Source: Methanoregulaceae archaeon (GTDB lineage Archaea > Halobacteriota > Methanomicrobia > Methanomicrobiales > Methanospirillaceae). Taken from it: a stretch of 17,613 nt of DNA. The stretch spans positions 27,195 through 44,807 of the forward strand of contig DUGU01000226.1 in the NCBI GenBank assembly GCA_013331215.1, in the 5' to 3' direction. The stretch's first letter is position 1. Every line of letters begins with the position of its first letter. Positions 5,978 through 12,324 of this stretch are shown here, in pieces. The notes beneath the pieces are model-generated. The model was given only the letters and a program-made list of their open reading frames with translations, had not been told where the DNA came from and made no database searches. A program made the position numbers and the translations under genes.

Positions 5978-6531
5978 GGGTCATCCCCCTGGTTTAGCCC
6001 GCGCTCGCGCCAAGCGAGGATCGATCGCGGGTCATCAATCTCGAACCCTTGACGCGAGTTGACGACCCGCACGACAACGGCCTCAACCCCGGCGTTGATA
6101 AGGAGGCGGGCGCACATCAGGCATGGCCATTTTGCCTGGTCGTTGCTCTGCAGTCCGCCGCCGGTTACGGGGTTGATAGTCGCGAGGACGATCGTCGCTC
6201 CTCGGGCGCTTCTCCCGGCCTGAAGGAGGGCGTTCGCCTCGGCGTGCACCGCCCGGCAGAGCTCGTACCGTTCCCCTGCCGGGACGGCGAGCTCCTCGCG
6301 GAGGCATGTCTCACAATGGGGAGTCCCGGCCGGCGCTCCATTGTAACCGGTCGCGATCACATGGCCGGCGCCGTCCAACAGGACCGCCCCGACGTGCCGA
6401 CGGAGACAGGTCGAGCGCTTCGCGGTCTCCCATGCGAGCGCGAGTGCCCACGCGTGCTCGGACGCCCGTGTGCGGGGGGTGTCGAGATAGGAGGCGCTCG
6501 CCGAGAGGTCATCATCACGTATCGGTTTCAT
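5974..6531 (-). CDS. dCMP deaminase
   Basis: A 185-aa zinc-dependent deoxycytidylate deaminase, which converts dCMP to dUMP to feed dTMP synthesis. The hallmark residues are visible: 'CLRRHVGAVLLD' (42-53), 'GYNGAPAGTPHCETC' (62-76), the catalytic HAE at 96-98 in VHAEANAL, and the zinc-binding PCLMC at 136-140 (C137, C140). The length is close to the T4-type enzyme (about 190 aa) and it is complete. ATG at 6531 overlaps the upstream stop (ATGA) and it is GTGA-coupled to the small DNA-binding-like gene. Its place inside a head-assembly operon, rather than in a replication or metabolism module, is unusual. No thymidylate synthase or dUTPase is seen in the window. Confidence 0.93.
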   Translation of the reverse strand: MKPIRDDDLSASASYLDTPRTRASEHAWALALAWETAKRSTCLRRHVGAVLLDGAGHVIATGYNGAPAGTPHCETCLREELAVPAGERYELCRAVHAEANALLQAGRSARGATIVLATINPVTGGGLQSNDQAKWPCLMCARLLINAGVEAVVVRVVNSRQGFEIDDPRSILAWRERGLNQGDDP

Positions 6532-6776
6532 GCCGGGACCTCGATGATGGTTGCACCGGCCGCGATCTGCTCCATGATCGAATCGTACACCGCCTCGGCC
6601 TCGGTGAGCGTTCGTTTCTTTGCCATCCCGTGCTCGTCGCCGTTTTTCATCACCGCGACGACAGCGTACACCGGTTCAACGACCATCTCGAAGACCCCGA
6701 TACGAGATAGGTCCGACCACAAGAGGAACCGCGGGTACTGGTCCTGAAGATTCTGATACCGGATGCCTTCGATCAC
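6528..6776 (-). CDS. 82-aa protein of unknown function
   Basis: GTG start at 6776 in a GTGA overlap with the gene before it: VIEGIRYQNLQDQYPRFLLW. The protein begins with aromatic-rich strands ('YPRFLLWSDLSRIGVFEMV'), continues 'VEPVYAVVAVMKNGDEHGMA', and ends with an amphipathic helix (LTEAEAVYDSIMEQIAAG) and 'ATIIEVPA'. The alternation suggests a small alpha/beta domain: three strands, helix, strand. No membrane segment or cysteine motif. ATGA overlap with dCMP deaminase downstream. Slightly lower GC than the neighbours. I do not recognise a family. Confidence 0.75.
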   Translation of the reverse strand: MIEGIRYQNLQDQYPRFLLWSDLSRIGVFEMVVEPVYAVVAVMKNGDEHGMAKKRTLTEAEAVYDSIMEQIAAGATIIEVPA

Positions 6777-7099
6777 GGCTCGGCCCTCGCGACCACAACG
6801 GGCATGTTGCGGAGGATCTTCCCGTCGCGGAACCGCCGGATCCCTTCGTCGTTGAGGGCGATGACGAACCGGTGATCCTCGCGTTCGTACGCGATCCGCC
6901 CGATGCAGACGCCGCCCGGGGGCATCGCTGGAAGCGGTTTGAGCCGCTGCCGCGGGGCCGGCACGCCGTCGAGCTTCGCGATCTGCCGGGCGCGCCACTG
7001 CAGGTATGCGGCCCGGTCCTCGGTCGTCTTCGGCCGGGGGTCGTCGGGATCGTCGGGGAGCTTCCGGTAGGCGCGCTTGCCCTCGGGGCCGGACATCAT
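6773..7099 (-). CDS. 108-aa protein of unknown function
   Basis: Start at 7099 where the sequence reads ATGATG (the first ATG overlaps the previous stop TGA): MMSGPEGKRAYRKLPDDPDD. The N-terminal third is charged and Pro/Asp-rich with a helix 'EDRAAYLQWRARQIAKLDG'. The C-terminal half (VCIGRIAYEREDHRFVIALN, then DEGIRRFRDGKIL) looks like a small beta-rich fold. Soluble, no signal peptide. It is GTGA-coupled to the 82-aa gene downstream, so the pair probably act together. Longer frames upstream run over the membrane-protein gene and are rejected. Confidence 0.72.
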   Translation of the reverse strand: MMSGPEGKRAYRKLPDDPDDPRPKTTEDRAAYLQWRARQIAKLDGVPAPRQRLKPLPAMPPGGVCIGRIAYEREDHRFVIALNDEGIRRFRDGKILRNMPVVVARAEP

Positions 7100-7335
7100 G
7101 GACTCCCGAGGAAACGGAGCGCGGCGATGATCCAGACGAGGAGGACCAGTCCGATGAGGATGGCAACGGGCGTCGCCAGCGCCGCGATGAAGAGTTTTTC
7201 CATCAGGGGCGACGGGGGGGTCCCGTCGAGCACGGTGCCGTACCCGTCGGTCGTCCAAGTCCACGGCCCCCACTCGTGATAGGTCCGGATCGCCTCGTAC
7301 ATCACGACGGGTTCCGTGATCGGCGGCGGGGTCAC
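7096..7335 (-). CDS. 79-aa single-pass membrane protein
   Basis: GTG start at 7335 in a GTGA overlap with the Cys-rich gene: VTPPPITEPVVMYEAIRTYH. The N-terminal half is polar and Trp/Tyr-rich (EWGPWTWTTDGYGTVLDGTP). Residues about 49-74 (LFIAALATPVAILIGLVLLV and onward) form one strong membrane helix, ending LRFLGSP. The orientation is probably N-terminus outside, as few positive charges precede the helix and an Arg follows it. It sits among four tiny genes between MuF and dCMP deaminase. Function unknown; a holin or envelope-interacting factor is possible but unsupported. Confidence 0.75.
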   Translation of the reverse strand: MTPPPITEPVVMYEAIRTYHEWGPWTWTTDGYGTVLDGTPPSPLMEKLFIAALATPVAILIGLVLLVWIIAALRFLGSP

Positions 7336-7571
7336 GCGTCCTCCAGCGTGCCGGGCGCTCCGGTCTGCTCCACGGTCCGGATCTTCTTCGGTCGCTTCGG
7401 AGCGGCGACGGGTTCGCGCGGCACGTGCCGCCGGCACCAGTCGGCGAGGTCCACGATCGGGAACGCCGCCTTTCGTCCGGACGGGACCACTGTCGGCGGT
7501 TCGGCGTGGCACTCGCCGGTCTCGCCGGCTTCGTTGCGGATGTTCCCGCAGGTGCGGCAGCAGTCGGTCAT
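7332..7571 (-). CDS. 79-aa zinc-binding-type small phage protein
   Basis: MTDCCRTCGNIRNEAGETGE at the start, ATGA-coupled to MuF. The spacing C-x-x-C (residues 5 and 8), then 'GECHAEPPTVV', then 'FPIVDLADWCRRH' matches a recurrent small phage protein type that I recall as 'C-x2-C ... G-x-C-H-x-x-P-P ... D-W-C-G'. The four Cys could hold one zinc. The C-terminal 25 residues are basic and Pro-rich (VAAPKRPKKIRTVEQ). Its role in the family is unknown to me. It starts at ATG 7571; upstream in-frame codons are shadow sequence over MuF. Confidence 0.75.
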   Translation of the reverse strand: MTDCCRTCGNIRNEAGETGECHAEPPTVVPSGRKAAFPIVDLADWCRRHVPREPVAAPKRPKKIRTVEQTGAPGTLEDA

Positions 7572-8332
7572 ATCGACTCCGTTTGGATAACTGGGGTGAC
7601 CGTGCAACGGCACCTTGGATGTTGGGGGAGGTCAGGAACGTCGTCGATATCGAATTCCTGCCCGTGGAGCTCGTTACAGTCGACACACTCGGCGCCGTCG
7701 ATTCCAGTGAGCCACTTCACCCGCGCGATCCCGGCCTGCGAGTAGCGGATCAGCGTACCCTGGTTGACCGCGTACATGGTCTCGGTCCTCGCGATGGTCT
7801 CGGCCCGGGTCTTTCCGATGGCCTGGCAGGCGTTCTGTACGCGCTTCGTCAGGTCTGTGATGCCTTCACCCTGCATGAGCCCCTCGGTCAGCCCGTCGAT
7901 GATCCCGGCATTCAGATCGTAGGTGAGTTTTGTGAGCGCCGATCTGTTTCGAGATTGCAGCACGTCGAGCGCCCGCCGGTCGATCGGGCCGGCGCCGAGC
8001 TTCACGTCCATGCCGATCGCCTTGATGGCCGTGTCGGCCCAGGTGATACCCTGTTTGTATGCGGTCGTGACGATCTTGGACTGCGGCCCGGCGGCCGGCT
8101 TGGTGATGGTCAGCTCGATGGTCTTCTCGAGGTAGGCCCGGAGCCAGTCGAGGTCGATCTCGACGGCGGGCGCGGCGAGCGCGCGGGCCTTCGACTCGAA
8201 CGCGGCGACGGCCTTCTTTTCGAAGTCGTCGAAGAGGGGGATCAAGAGCCGCTCGTACCGGGCTTCGATCTTCTTCGACATCGTCGGGTCGGTCTTCGGC
8301 CGGAACGATGTCGCGAGGCAGCGGGAGCACAT
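7568..8332 (-). CDS. Phage head morphogenesis protein, MuF / SPP1 gp7-like
   Basis: A 254-aa protein with the MuF C-terminal domain: 'GITDLTKRVQNACQAIGKTR' then ARTET (181-185), 'GIDGAECVDCNELHG' with CVDC at 216-219, and the closing HPRCRC at 238-243. MuF proteins bind the portal and are carried into the procapsid in small numbers. The N-terminal 80 residues (from MCSRCLATSF) include a CSRC pair and a long helix and would contact the portal. ATG at 8332 follows the preceding TAA by one base. Met18 has no SD, so the longer start is kept. ATGA-coupled downstream. The family call is firm; no extra toxin domain is fused. Confidence 0.92.
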   Translation of the reverse strand: MCSRCLATSFRPKTDPTMSKKIEARYERLLIPLFDDFEKKAVAAFESKARALAAPAVEIDLDWLRAYLEKTIELTITKPAAGPQSKIVTTAYKQGITWADTAIKAIGMDVKLGAGPIDRRALDVLQSRNRSALTKLTYDLNAGIIDGLTEGLMQGEGITDLTKRVQNACQAIGKTRAETIARTETMYAVNQGTLIRYSQAGIARVKWLTGIDGAECVDCNELHGQEFDIDDVPDLPQHPRCRCTVTPVIQTESI

Positions 8333-8333
8333 A

Positions 8334-8489
8334 TTACCCGATCACTCCTCTCATGACGATCGGCTCTTCGAGTGTGAGGGGCCTCGGGGCCACGGCGAGC
8401 GGCCGGGCTTCGAGGACGGCGACGCGGGCGCGGAGCGCGGCCACCGCGTTCTCGAGATCGCGGATCCGGCCGGTCGTGCCGTCGCTCAC
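8334..8489 (-). CDS. 51-aa coiled-coil protein between portal and MuF
   Basis: GTG start at 8489 (GTGA overlap), with GGAGG 8 nt upstream: VSDGTTGRIRDLENAVAALR followed by ARVAVLEARPLAVAPRPLTL. Residues 8-33 have leucine/valine heptads (IRDLENAVAALRARVAVLEA) typical of a short coiled coil. The second half is Pro-rich and ends with VMRGVIG. It lies in a run of three tiny genes between portal and MuF. It is too short to be a known structural protein; it may be a portal or scaffold-binding peptide. Function unknown. Confidence 0.7.
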   Translation of the reverse strand: MSDGTTGRIRDLENAVAALRARVAVLEARPLAVAPRPLTLEEPIVMRGVIG

Positions 8490-8641
8490 GATTCGTCCTC
8501 CCGGGCCCCCTTGTAGATCCAACGCCAGCCCCTCGCGTACATGCGCCGATACAGGATCTTATCGTACCAGTGATGGACGAGGGCGCCCGTCAGCGCCGAA
8601 CCGAACGCAGCCCCAGCGACGAAGATCAGGCCGTCGCTCAT
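8486..8641 (-). CDS. 51-aa single-pass membrane protein
   Basis: ATG at 8641 (ATGA overlap): MSDGLIFVAGAAFGSALTGA followed by LVHHWYDKILYRRMYARGWR. Residues 4-23 make one Gly/Ala-rich membrane helix. The rest is aromatic and positively charged (Tyr, Trp, Arg), suggesting a cytoplasmic C-terminus at the membrane surface. Its start region is part of a 17-nt sequence that recurs exactly at the next gene junction upstream (8774-8790). Function unknown. Coupled by GTGA to the coiled-coil gene. Confidence 0.72.
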   Translation of the reverse strand: MSDGLIFVAGAAFGSALTGALVHHWYDKILYRRMYARGWRWIYKGAREDES

Positions 8642-8650
8642 GCGCCCTCC
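8634..8650. repeat. 17-nt direct repeat at gene junction, copy 1
   Basis: The minus strand reads GGAGGGCGCATGAGCGA, containing SD, stop and start codon of consecutive genes. An identical copy lies at 8774-8790, across the next junction upstream (portal / 47-aa gene). Both copies give '...EGA-stop' and 'MS(E/D)G' ends and starts. Confidence 0.6.
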
Positions 8651-8781
8651 CATGCCGCGCGCTCGGCGGGCGTCGGGATCCACTCCCTGACCGTTCCGTC
8701 GGGGAGCACCTCGCGCGCGGCGCCCCACAGGACGGCGAGCTTCTCGCCCTTCCGAGGGGCGTCGAACCGGCCCTCGCTCAT
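8638..8781 (-). CDS. 47-aa protein downstream of portal, unknown
   Basis: ATG at 8781 overlaps the portal stop as ATGA: MSEGRFDAPRKGEKLAVLWG followed by AAREVLPDGTVREWIPTPAE. The composition is soluble, with a strand-like LAVLWG and a final helix TPAERAAWEGA. The short length and regular GC3 codons support coding; the frame continues upstream over portal only as Arg-rich shadow. It ends EGA-stop exactly as portal does, because both junctions share the same 17-nt sequence. Function unknown. Confidence 0.68.
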   Translation of the reverse strand: MSEGRFDAPRKGEKLAVLWGAAREVLPDGTVREWIPTPAERAAWEGA

Positions 8782-8790
8782 GCGCCCTCC
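8774..8790. repeat. 17-nt direct repeat at gene junction, copy 2
   Basis: Identical to 8634-8650. It covers the end of the portal gene and the start of the 47-aa gene, so one recombination between copies would exactly delete or duplicate the 47-aa gene. Confidence 0.6.
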
Positions 8791-9980
8791 GGAACCGGCA
8801 CCGTGGGGGCGTCGCTCTCGTGCGGCTCGATGCCGAACTGCTGCTGCACCCATTCCTGCGGCAGCACCGCGAACGGGTCGAGCGGTGTCGCCTGCATGAT
8901 CTTCGCGATCCACTCGGCCTTCGCTGCCTCGTCCTCGGGCGAAACGTCGTTGAAGACCATCTTCACGAGGCCCGGGACGCCGGTGATGCGGTCGATCAGC
9001 TCGCGATTGTAGACGTCGGCGAGACTGAGCTGGAGCGTGCCGATCTTCCCGAAGAACGCCCGGATGCGCTCGACGGCCGTGGCGTCCGAGCTCCCGCGCC
9101 GGAGGCCGACGAGCTCCTCGGGGACGCCGAGCGCCGAGCAGAGCCGCTGCAGGGAGAGGTCGTTGTAGTCGAGGACGCGGACGGCGCCGACGGTGTCCAT
9201 CTCCTTGACGGCGATCTTGTCGTCGTGGACGAACTCGCTCTTGGAGTTCATGTCCTCGTACTCTTTCTTGATCGCCGGCAGGTCGTCGGCGACCGAGTCC
9301 CCCTCGAACTGCGGGGCGACGGCGATATCCCACTTCGGCGTGCCGTGGCGCTTGATGGCCTTGTGCGAGCCCTCCGCCGTCTCGACGTCCCGCACGATCT
9401 CGTCGAACGCCCGGCCGAGCCGCGACATGCCGAAGGCCCGGCCCGACATGCGCATCGGGGAGAACCGGATGATGCGGTCGACCGGGACCACGGTCCCCGC
9501 GTCGACGCCGGCCGCGCCGAAGACCTGGCGGTACTGTGTGACCTTTCCGTACTCGTCGGCGTCGATCTCGAACGTGCTCGGGTCGCGGCTCTCGACACCG
9601 ACGAACTTCCCGACCTTCGTCGGAATATATTCCTGGAACGAGTCGCCGCAGACCGTCGCGTCGACGACCGCCTGCCAGAGGAGGTCGCGGATGCCGATCC
9701 GGGCGAACTCGTCCTCGACGAGCTGCTTTGCCTGCGGGTCCTGGCTCTCGAGCCGGTAGCCGTTGGTCAGGACGTAGAGGGGGTAGCAGTCGACGGCCTC
9801 GGCGACGATGCCGCCCTGCTCGTAGATCTGGCGCCACTTCGCGACCTGCTCGCGGGTCCGCGGCCGTTTCCCGAACCGTTCGGCGGCCGTGCCGCCAGCC
9901 GTTGCGCGCGTCGTGCGGTCCGGAGCGGGCGCCGCGAGACGCCGGGCCCATCGTCTGAGTGTGTCGAGTGTGAGTGCCAT
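8778..9980 (-). CDS. Portal protein
   Basis: A 400-aa portal protein starting MALTLDTLRRWARRLAAPAP. The early part has 'WRQIYEQGGIVAEAVDCYPL' and 'NGYRLESQDPQAKQLVEDEF', and the wing region 'DATVCGDSFQEYIPTKVGKF' with 'VDRIIRFSPMRMSGRAFGMS'. The stem/crown part runs through 'DDKIAVKEMDTVGAVRVLDY', 'CSALGVPEELVGLRRGSSDA' and 'IDRITGVPGLVKMVFNDVSPEDEA'. This order (helical N-term, I-x-R-F-x-x-x-x-x-x-G-x-S-x-L/R, then 'A-L-G-V-P-x-x-L-x-G') is that of siphovirus portals, which form the 12-mer DNA channel and dock TerL. ATG at 9980, 4 nt after the TerL stop. Upstream in-frame sequence is Arg/Thr-rich shadow and excluded. Confidence 0.9.
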   Translation of the reverse strand: MALTLDTLRRWARRLAAPAPDRTTRATAGGTAAERFGKRPRTREQVAKWRQIYEQGGIVAEAVDCYPLYVLTNGYRLESQDPQAKQLVEDEFARIGIRDLLWQAVVDATVCGDSFQEYIPTKVGKFVGVESRDPSTFEIDADEYGKVTQYRQVFGAAGVDAGTVVPVDRIIRFSPMRMSGRAFGMSRLGRAFDEIVRDVETAEGSHKAIKRHGTPKWDIAVAPQFEGDSVADDLPAIKKEYEDMNSKSEFVHDDKIAVKEMDTVGAVRVLDYNDLSLQRLCSALGVPEELVGLRRGSSDATAVERIRAFFGKIGTLQLSLADVYNRELIDRITGVPGLVKMVFNDVSPEDEAAKAEWIAKIMQATPLDPFAVLPQEWVQQQFGIEPHESDAPTVPVPEGA

Positions 9981-9984
9981 TTCG

Positions 9985-11343
9985 TTAACCTGCCAGTGCG
10001 CGGGTGCGCTTCTCGCCGCTCCTCGCGTGCAGCGCGCAGTCGTTGAACGCCCCCGAGAGGCCGTCGGCCTGGTCGTCGTTCGGCCCGTCGGGGAACGCAT
10101 GCAGTTCGTTCAGAAGCGCCTCGTTCCACGGCCCGCGGACGATCTTGATCAGGCCGTTGAACGCGGCGGTCGCGGCCGGCTTCGCCCGGATCAGTTTCGA
10201 CCCGGTCGACGGAACGCCGCGGTAGTTGTAGCCCCGGAAGGTCGTCCTCGCGCAAGTGTCGATCACCCGCTTCCCACTGCTGCCGGGCTCCTGCTCCTCG
10301 CGGATGCGGACGTTCGCGCCGTCATCCTGCGCGACGGCCCCGCGCTGGTCCTCGGTCTCCCCCGGATTCTCGCGGATGCGGTGAACGTCCTCGATGTAGT
10401 AGGTCCCCCCCGACTCGGAGAGGTGGAGGCCGACCGTGTAGTCGGGAGTGGCGCTCCCTTTCGGCTTCGTCGCGGCCATGTCCCAAAACCGGACATGGTT
10501 CGCGCTCGCCGGCGCGCGGTCCACGATCTCGAACCACTCGCGATTGAAGACCGTGCCGGCCGCCGGCTTGACCATCCAGTTGCCATGGAGCAGTCGCTCG
10601 CGCTCGACGTATGACAGGGCCATGAGCTTGCCGCGGTACTCGGGGTCTTTCGCTTCGAGGATGCGGTTGTCGGCAAGCGTCGCCGGGATGAACGTGACCG
10701 AGAGCGGCGGGAGGTCGGGGTACCGCTCGGCGAGTTCCTCGCGCGAGTCGCCCCAGACGATCGTATCGTCGACGCGGACCATCCAGCGGAGAACGCCGGA
10801 GCGTTCCGGGATCGGCAGGCCGGTCTCCTGGTCGATCCACCAGCCGATGAACTCGGCGACCCAGGAATCCGCGTCGGGGTTGCAGGTCGCCCGGACGTAC
10901 GGCCGGACGCCGCACATGGAGCGGTTCCGGCTGAGGAGATACCAGAATTGCTTTTTGGTGAACAGGCAGAGCTCGTCGAACCCGATGAACGGGATCTGCG
11001 CCCCCTGCCAGGAATGGACGTCCTTTTCGTATTCCAAATGGGCGAACTTGAGGGAGTTGCCGTGCGGCCCGAACCGCCATTCGAGATACGTCTCGCGGGG
11101 CTCGCCGCCGACGCCGGGATAGATCTTCGAGGACTCGTCCCACAGCCCGCCCTCGTTTCGGATCTGGGTCGTGAGCCGGCGGAAGATGACGCCGCCGAAG
11201 CCCTTGACGGCCATGTGTCGGAGTGGCTCGAGAAGCAGGCCGTAGGTCTTCCCGCCGCCCGCCGCGCCGCCGTAGATGGCGATATCGGCCGGGGTGCTCA
11301 GGAAGTCCTCCTGCGGGCCGGGCTGCGGCCGGATCTCGATCAC
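9985..11343 (-). CDS. terL: Terminase large subunit (ATPase and nuclease)
   Basis: A complete 452-aa TerL. ATPase: Walker A GGAAGGGKT (25-33), Walker B PFIGFDEL (118-125; Asp123, catalytic Glu124) and coupling motif ATCNP (152-156). Nuclease (RNase H-like): Asp288 in FWDMAA, acidic REEQE near 348-352, and Asp427 in QADGLSGA. It pumps DNA into the procapsid via the portal and cuts the concatemer. Start GTG at 11343 (VIEIRPQPGP) with a G-rich AGGGGGG weak SD. A 34-nt gap separates it from the PLD-type gene and portal follows after 4 nt. The order PLD - TerL - portal is clear. All key motifs are intact, so the gene should be functional. Confidence 0.95.
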   Translation of the reverse strand: MIEIRPQPGPQEDFLSTPADIAIYGGAAGGGKTYGLLLEPLRHMAVKGFGGVIFRRLTTQIRNEGGLWDESSKIYPGVGGEPRETYLEWRFGPHGNSLKFAHLEYEKDVHSWQGAQIPFIGFDELCLFTKKQFWYLLSRNRSMCGVRPYVRATCNPDADSWVAEFIGWWIDQETGLPIPERSGVLRWMVRVDDTIVWGDSREELAERYPDLPPLSVTFIPATLADNRILEAKDPEYRGKLMALSYVERERLLHGNWMVKPAAGTVFNREWFEIVDRAPASANHVRFWDMAATKPKGSATPDYTVGLHLSESGGTYYIEDVHRIRENPGETEDQRGAVAQDDGANVRIREEQEPGSSGKRVIDTCARTTFRGYNYRGVPSTGSKLIRAKPAATAAFNGLIKIVRGPWNEALLNELHAFPDGPNDDQADGLSGAFNDCALHARSGEKRTRALAG

Positions 11344-11377
11344 GCGCCCCCCTGGGAGAGACTGCAGCGAAGGCTAC

Positions 11378-12079
11378 TTAAAAGAGGGGCGCGGCTCGTC
11401 CCGCGCACGTCCGGCCGATCGCCTCTTCCATCCACCCGCGGTGGAACTCGAAGAGCTCGCGGTCGTTCGAAACGACGTTCTGCTCGATTCTCGGGTTCGC
11501 GGTCCAGTTGGCCGACCCTTCCACGACGATCCAGGTATCGGTCTCCGCATTGCCGAGGAGCGCGACCTTCGCGTGGTTCTCGATCCCGACGCACCGCATT
11601 CCACGCTCGGCCATGCCGGTGTGGAGCAGAGAGTACACGGCCGGCTCGCGGCGCCGGAAGTAGAGCCCGGTGATCACGGACGCGGTCGCGACTGTCCCGG
11701 CATCGATGAGTCCGAGCAGCTCCGCCGCGTTCAGCCGGTTCAACGTCCACGTCGAGCCGTAGAACTCCGCGACGTGGCCCATATAGCCGGCCATCACGGG
11801 GATCCACGACCAGTAATCGAAGGCTCCGTTGGAGACGATATGGTACGAATACCCGGGTTCCGGCAGGGTTGGCATCACGTCGGCGAGCGCCTCGCGCTTC
11901 ATGGCCGAGATCGCCTTCATCTTCCGCGCGCGCCGGAGCATGCGCGGGCTGATCGTTTCCTCCGACGGCATCGGCCGGGCGTCGATCCCGACCGGGCAGC
12001 ACGGGCCGACGAGCGCCTCGATCTCCGCGTCGAGGCTCCCCGCCGCGAGGAGCTTCGCGATATCGTCCGCCTCGGTCAT
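11378..12079 (-). CDS. Phospholipase D-superfamily (single HKD) protein, putative nuclease
   Basis: A 233-aa protein starting MTEADDIAKLLAAGSLDAEI. The C-terminal half has a PLD/Nuc-like core: 'GIENHAKVALLGNAETDTWI' with H169-x-K171, then 'VVEGSANWTANPRIEQN' (SAN 189-191, E199, Q200, N201). Only one HKD is present, as in Nuc/BfiI-type enzymes that dimerise to build the active site. The Asp of H-x-K-x4-D is not at its usual place. The N-terminal ~70 residues are helical with a CC pair (27-28, PCCPVG). No signal peptide, so it probably acts on nucleic acid in the cell. ATGA-coupled to the zinc-ribbon gene. It lies just ahead of TerL, so a role in packaging, genome ends or defence is possible. 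Confidence 0.8.
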   Translation of the reverse strand: MTEADDIAKLLAAGSLDAEIEALVGPCCPVGIDARPMPSEETISPRMLRRARKMKAISAMKREALADVMPTLPEPGYSYHIVSNGAFDYWSWIPVMAGYMGHVAEFYGSTWTLNRLNAAELLGLIDAGTVATASVITGLYFRRREPAVYSLLHTGMAERGMRCVGIENHAKVALLGNAETDTWIVVEGSANWTANPRIEQNVVSNDRELFEFHRGWMEEAIGRTCAGRAAPLF

Positions 12080-12324
12080 TCGAGCAGGTCCTTGAGGCAC
12101 TCGGCGCAGATGATCGCGGCCTCGTCGTCGACGTAGCAGGCCCGCAGGTCAGACCGCTCCCGGCCGCACTGCTGGCAGGTTGTGGGCTTTGCGAGCGCGA
12201 TCGGGCCGAGAATCTCGATGATCTGATCGGGCCGCTCGAACTTCCGCTGGCACTTGGGACAGGTGATCCACGCGGCCGTGGCTTTGGTCGGCCACGAATA
12301 ATCGCACTTGGGACAGGTGACCAT
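12076..12324 (-). CDS. Double zinc-ribbon protein
   Basis: An 82-aa protein starting MVTCPKCDYSWPTKATAAWI. The first zinc ribbon has CPKC (C4, C7) and CPKC (C22, C25). The second unit has CQQC (C50, C53), C63 and CAEC (C73, C76) and could hold another zinc. This is a typical nucleic-acid- or protein-binding adaptor; the '(Y)-S-W-P-T-K-A' part resembles zinc ribbons in archaeal and viral DNA-binding proteins. ATG at 12324 follows directly after the stop of the unknown 187-aa gene, with GGAG 8 nt upstream. It is ATGA-coupled to the PLD-type gene, suggesting that the two cooperate. Confidence 0.85.
   Translation of the reverse strand: MVTCPKCDYSWPTKATAAWITCPKCQRKFERPDQIIEILGPIALAKPTTCQQCGRERSDLRACYVDDEAAIICAECLKDLLE

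Noticed and set aside
8638..9951. 437-codon minus-strand frame over the portal gene
   Set aside because: Only its last 47 codons (from the ATG at 8781) are a real gene; the rest is Arg-rich frame-shadow of portal.
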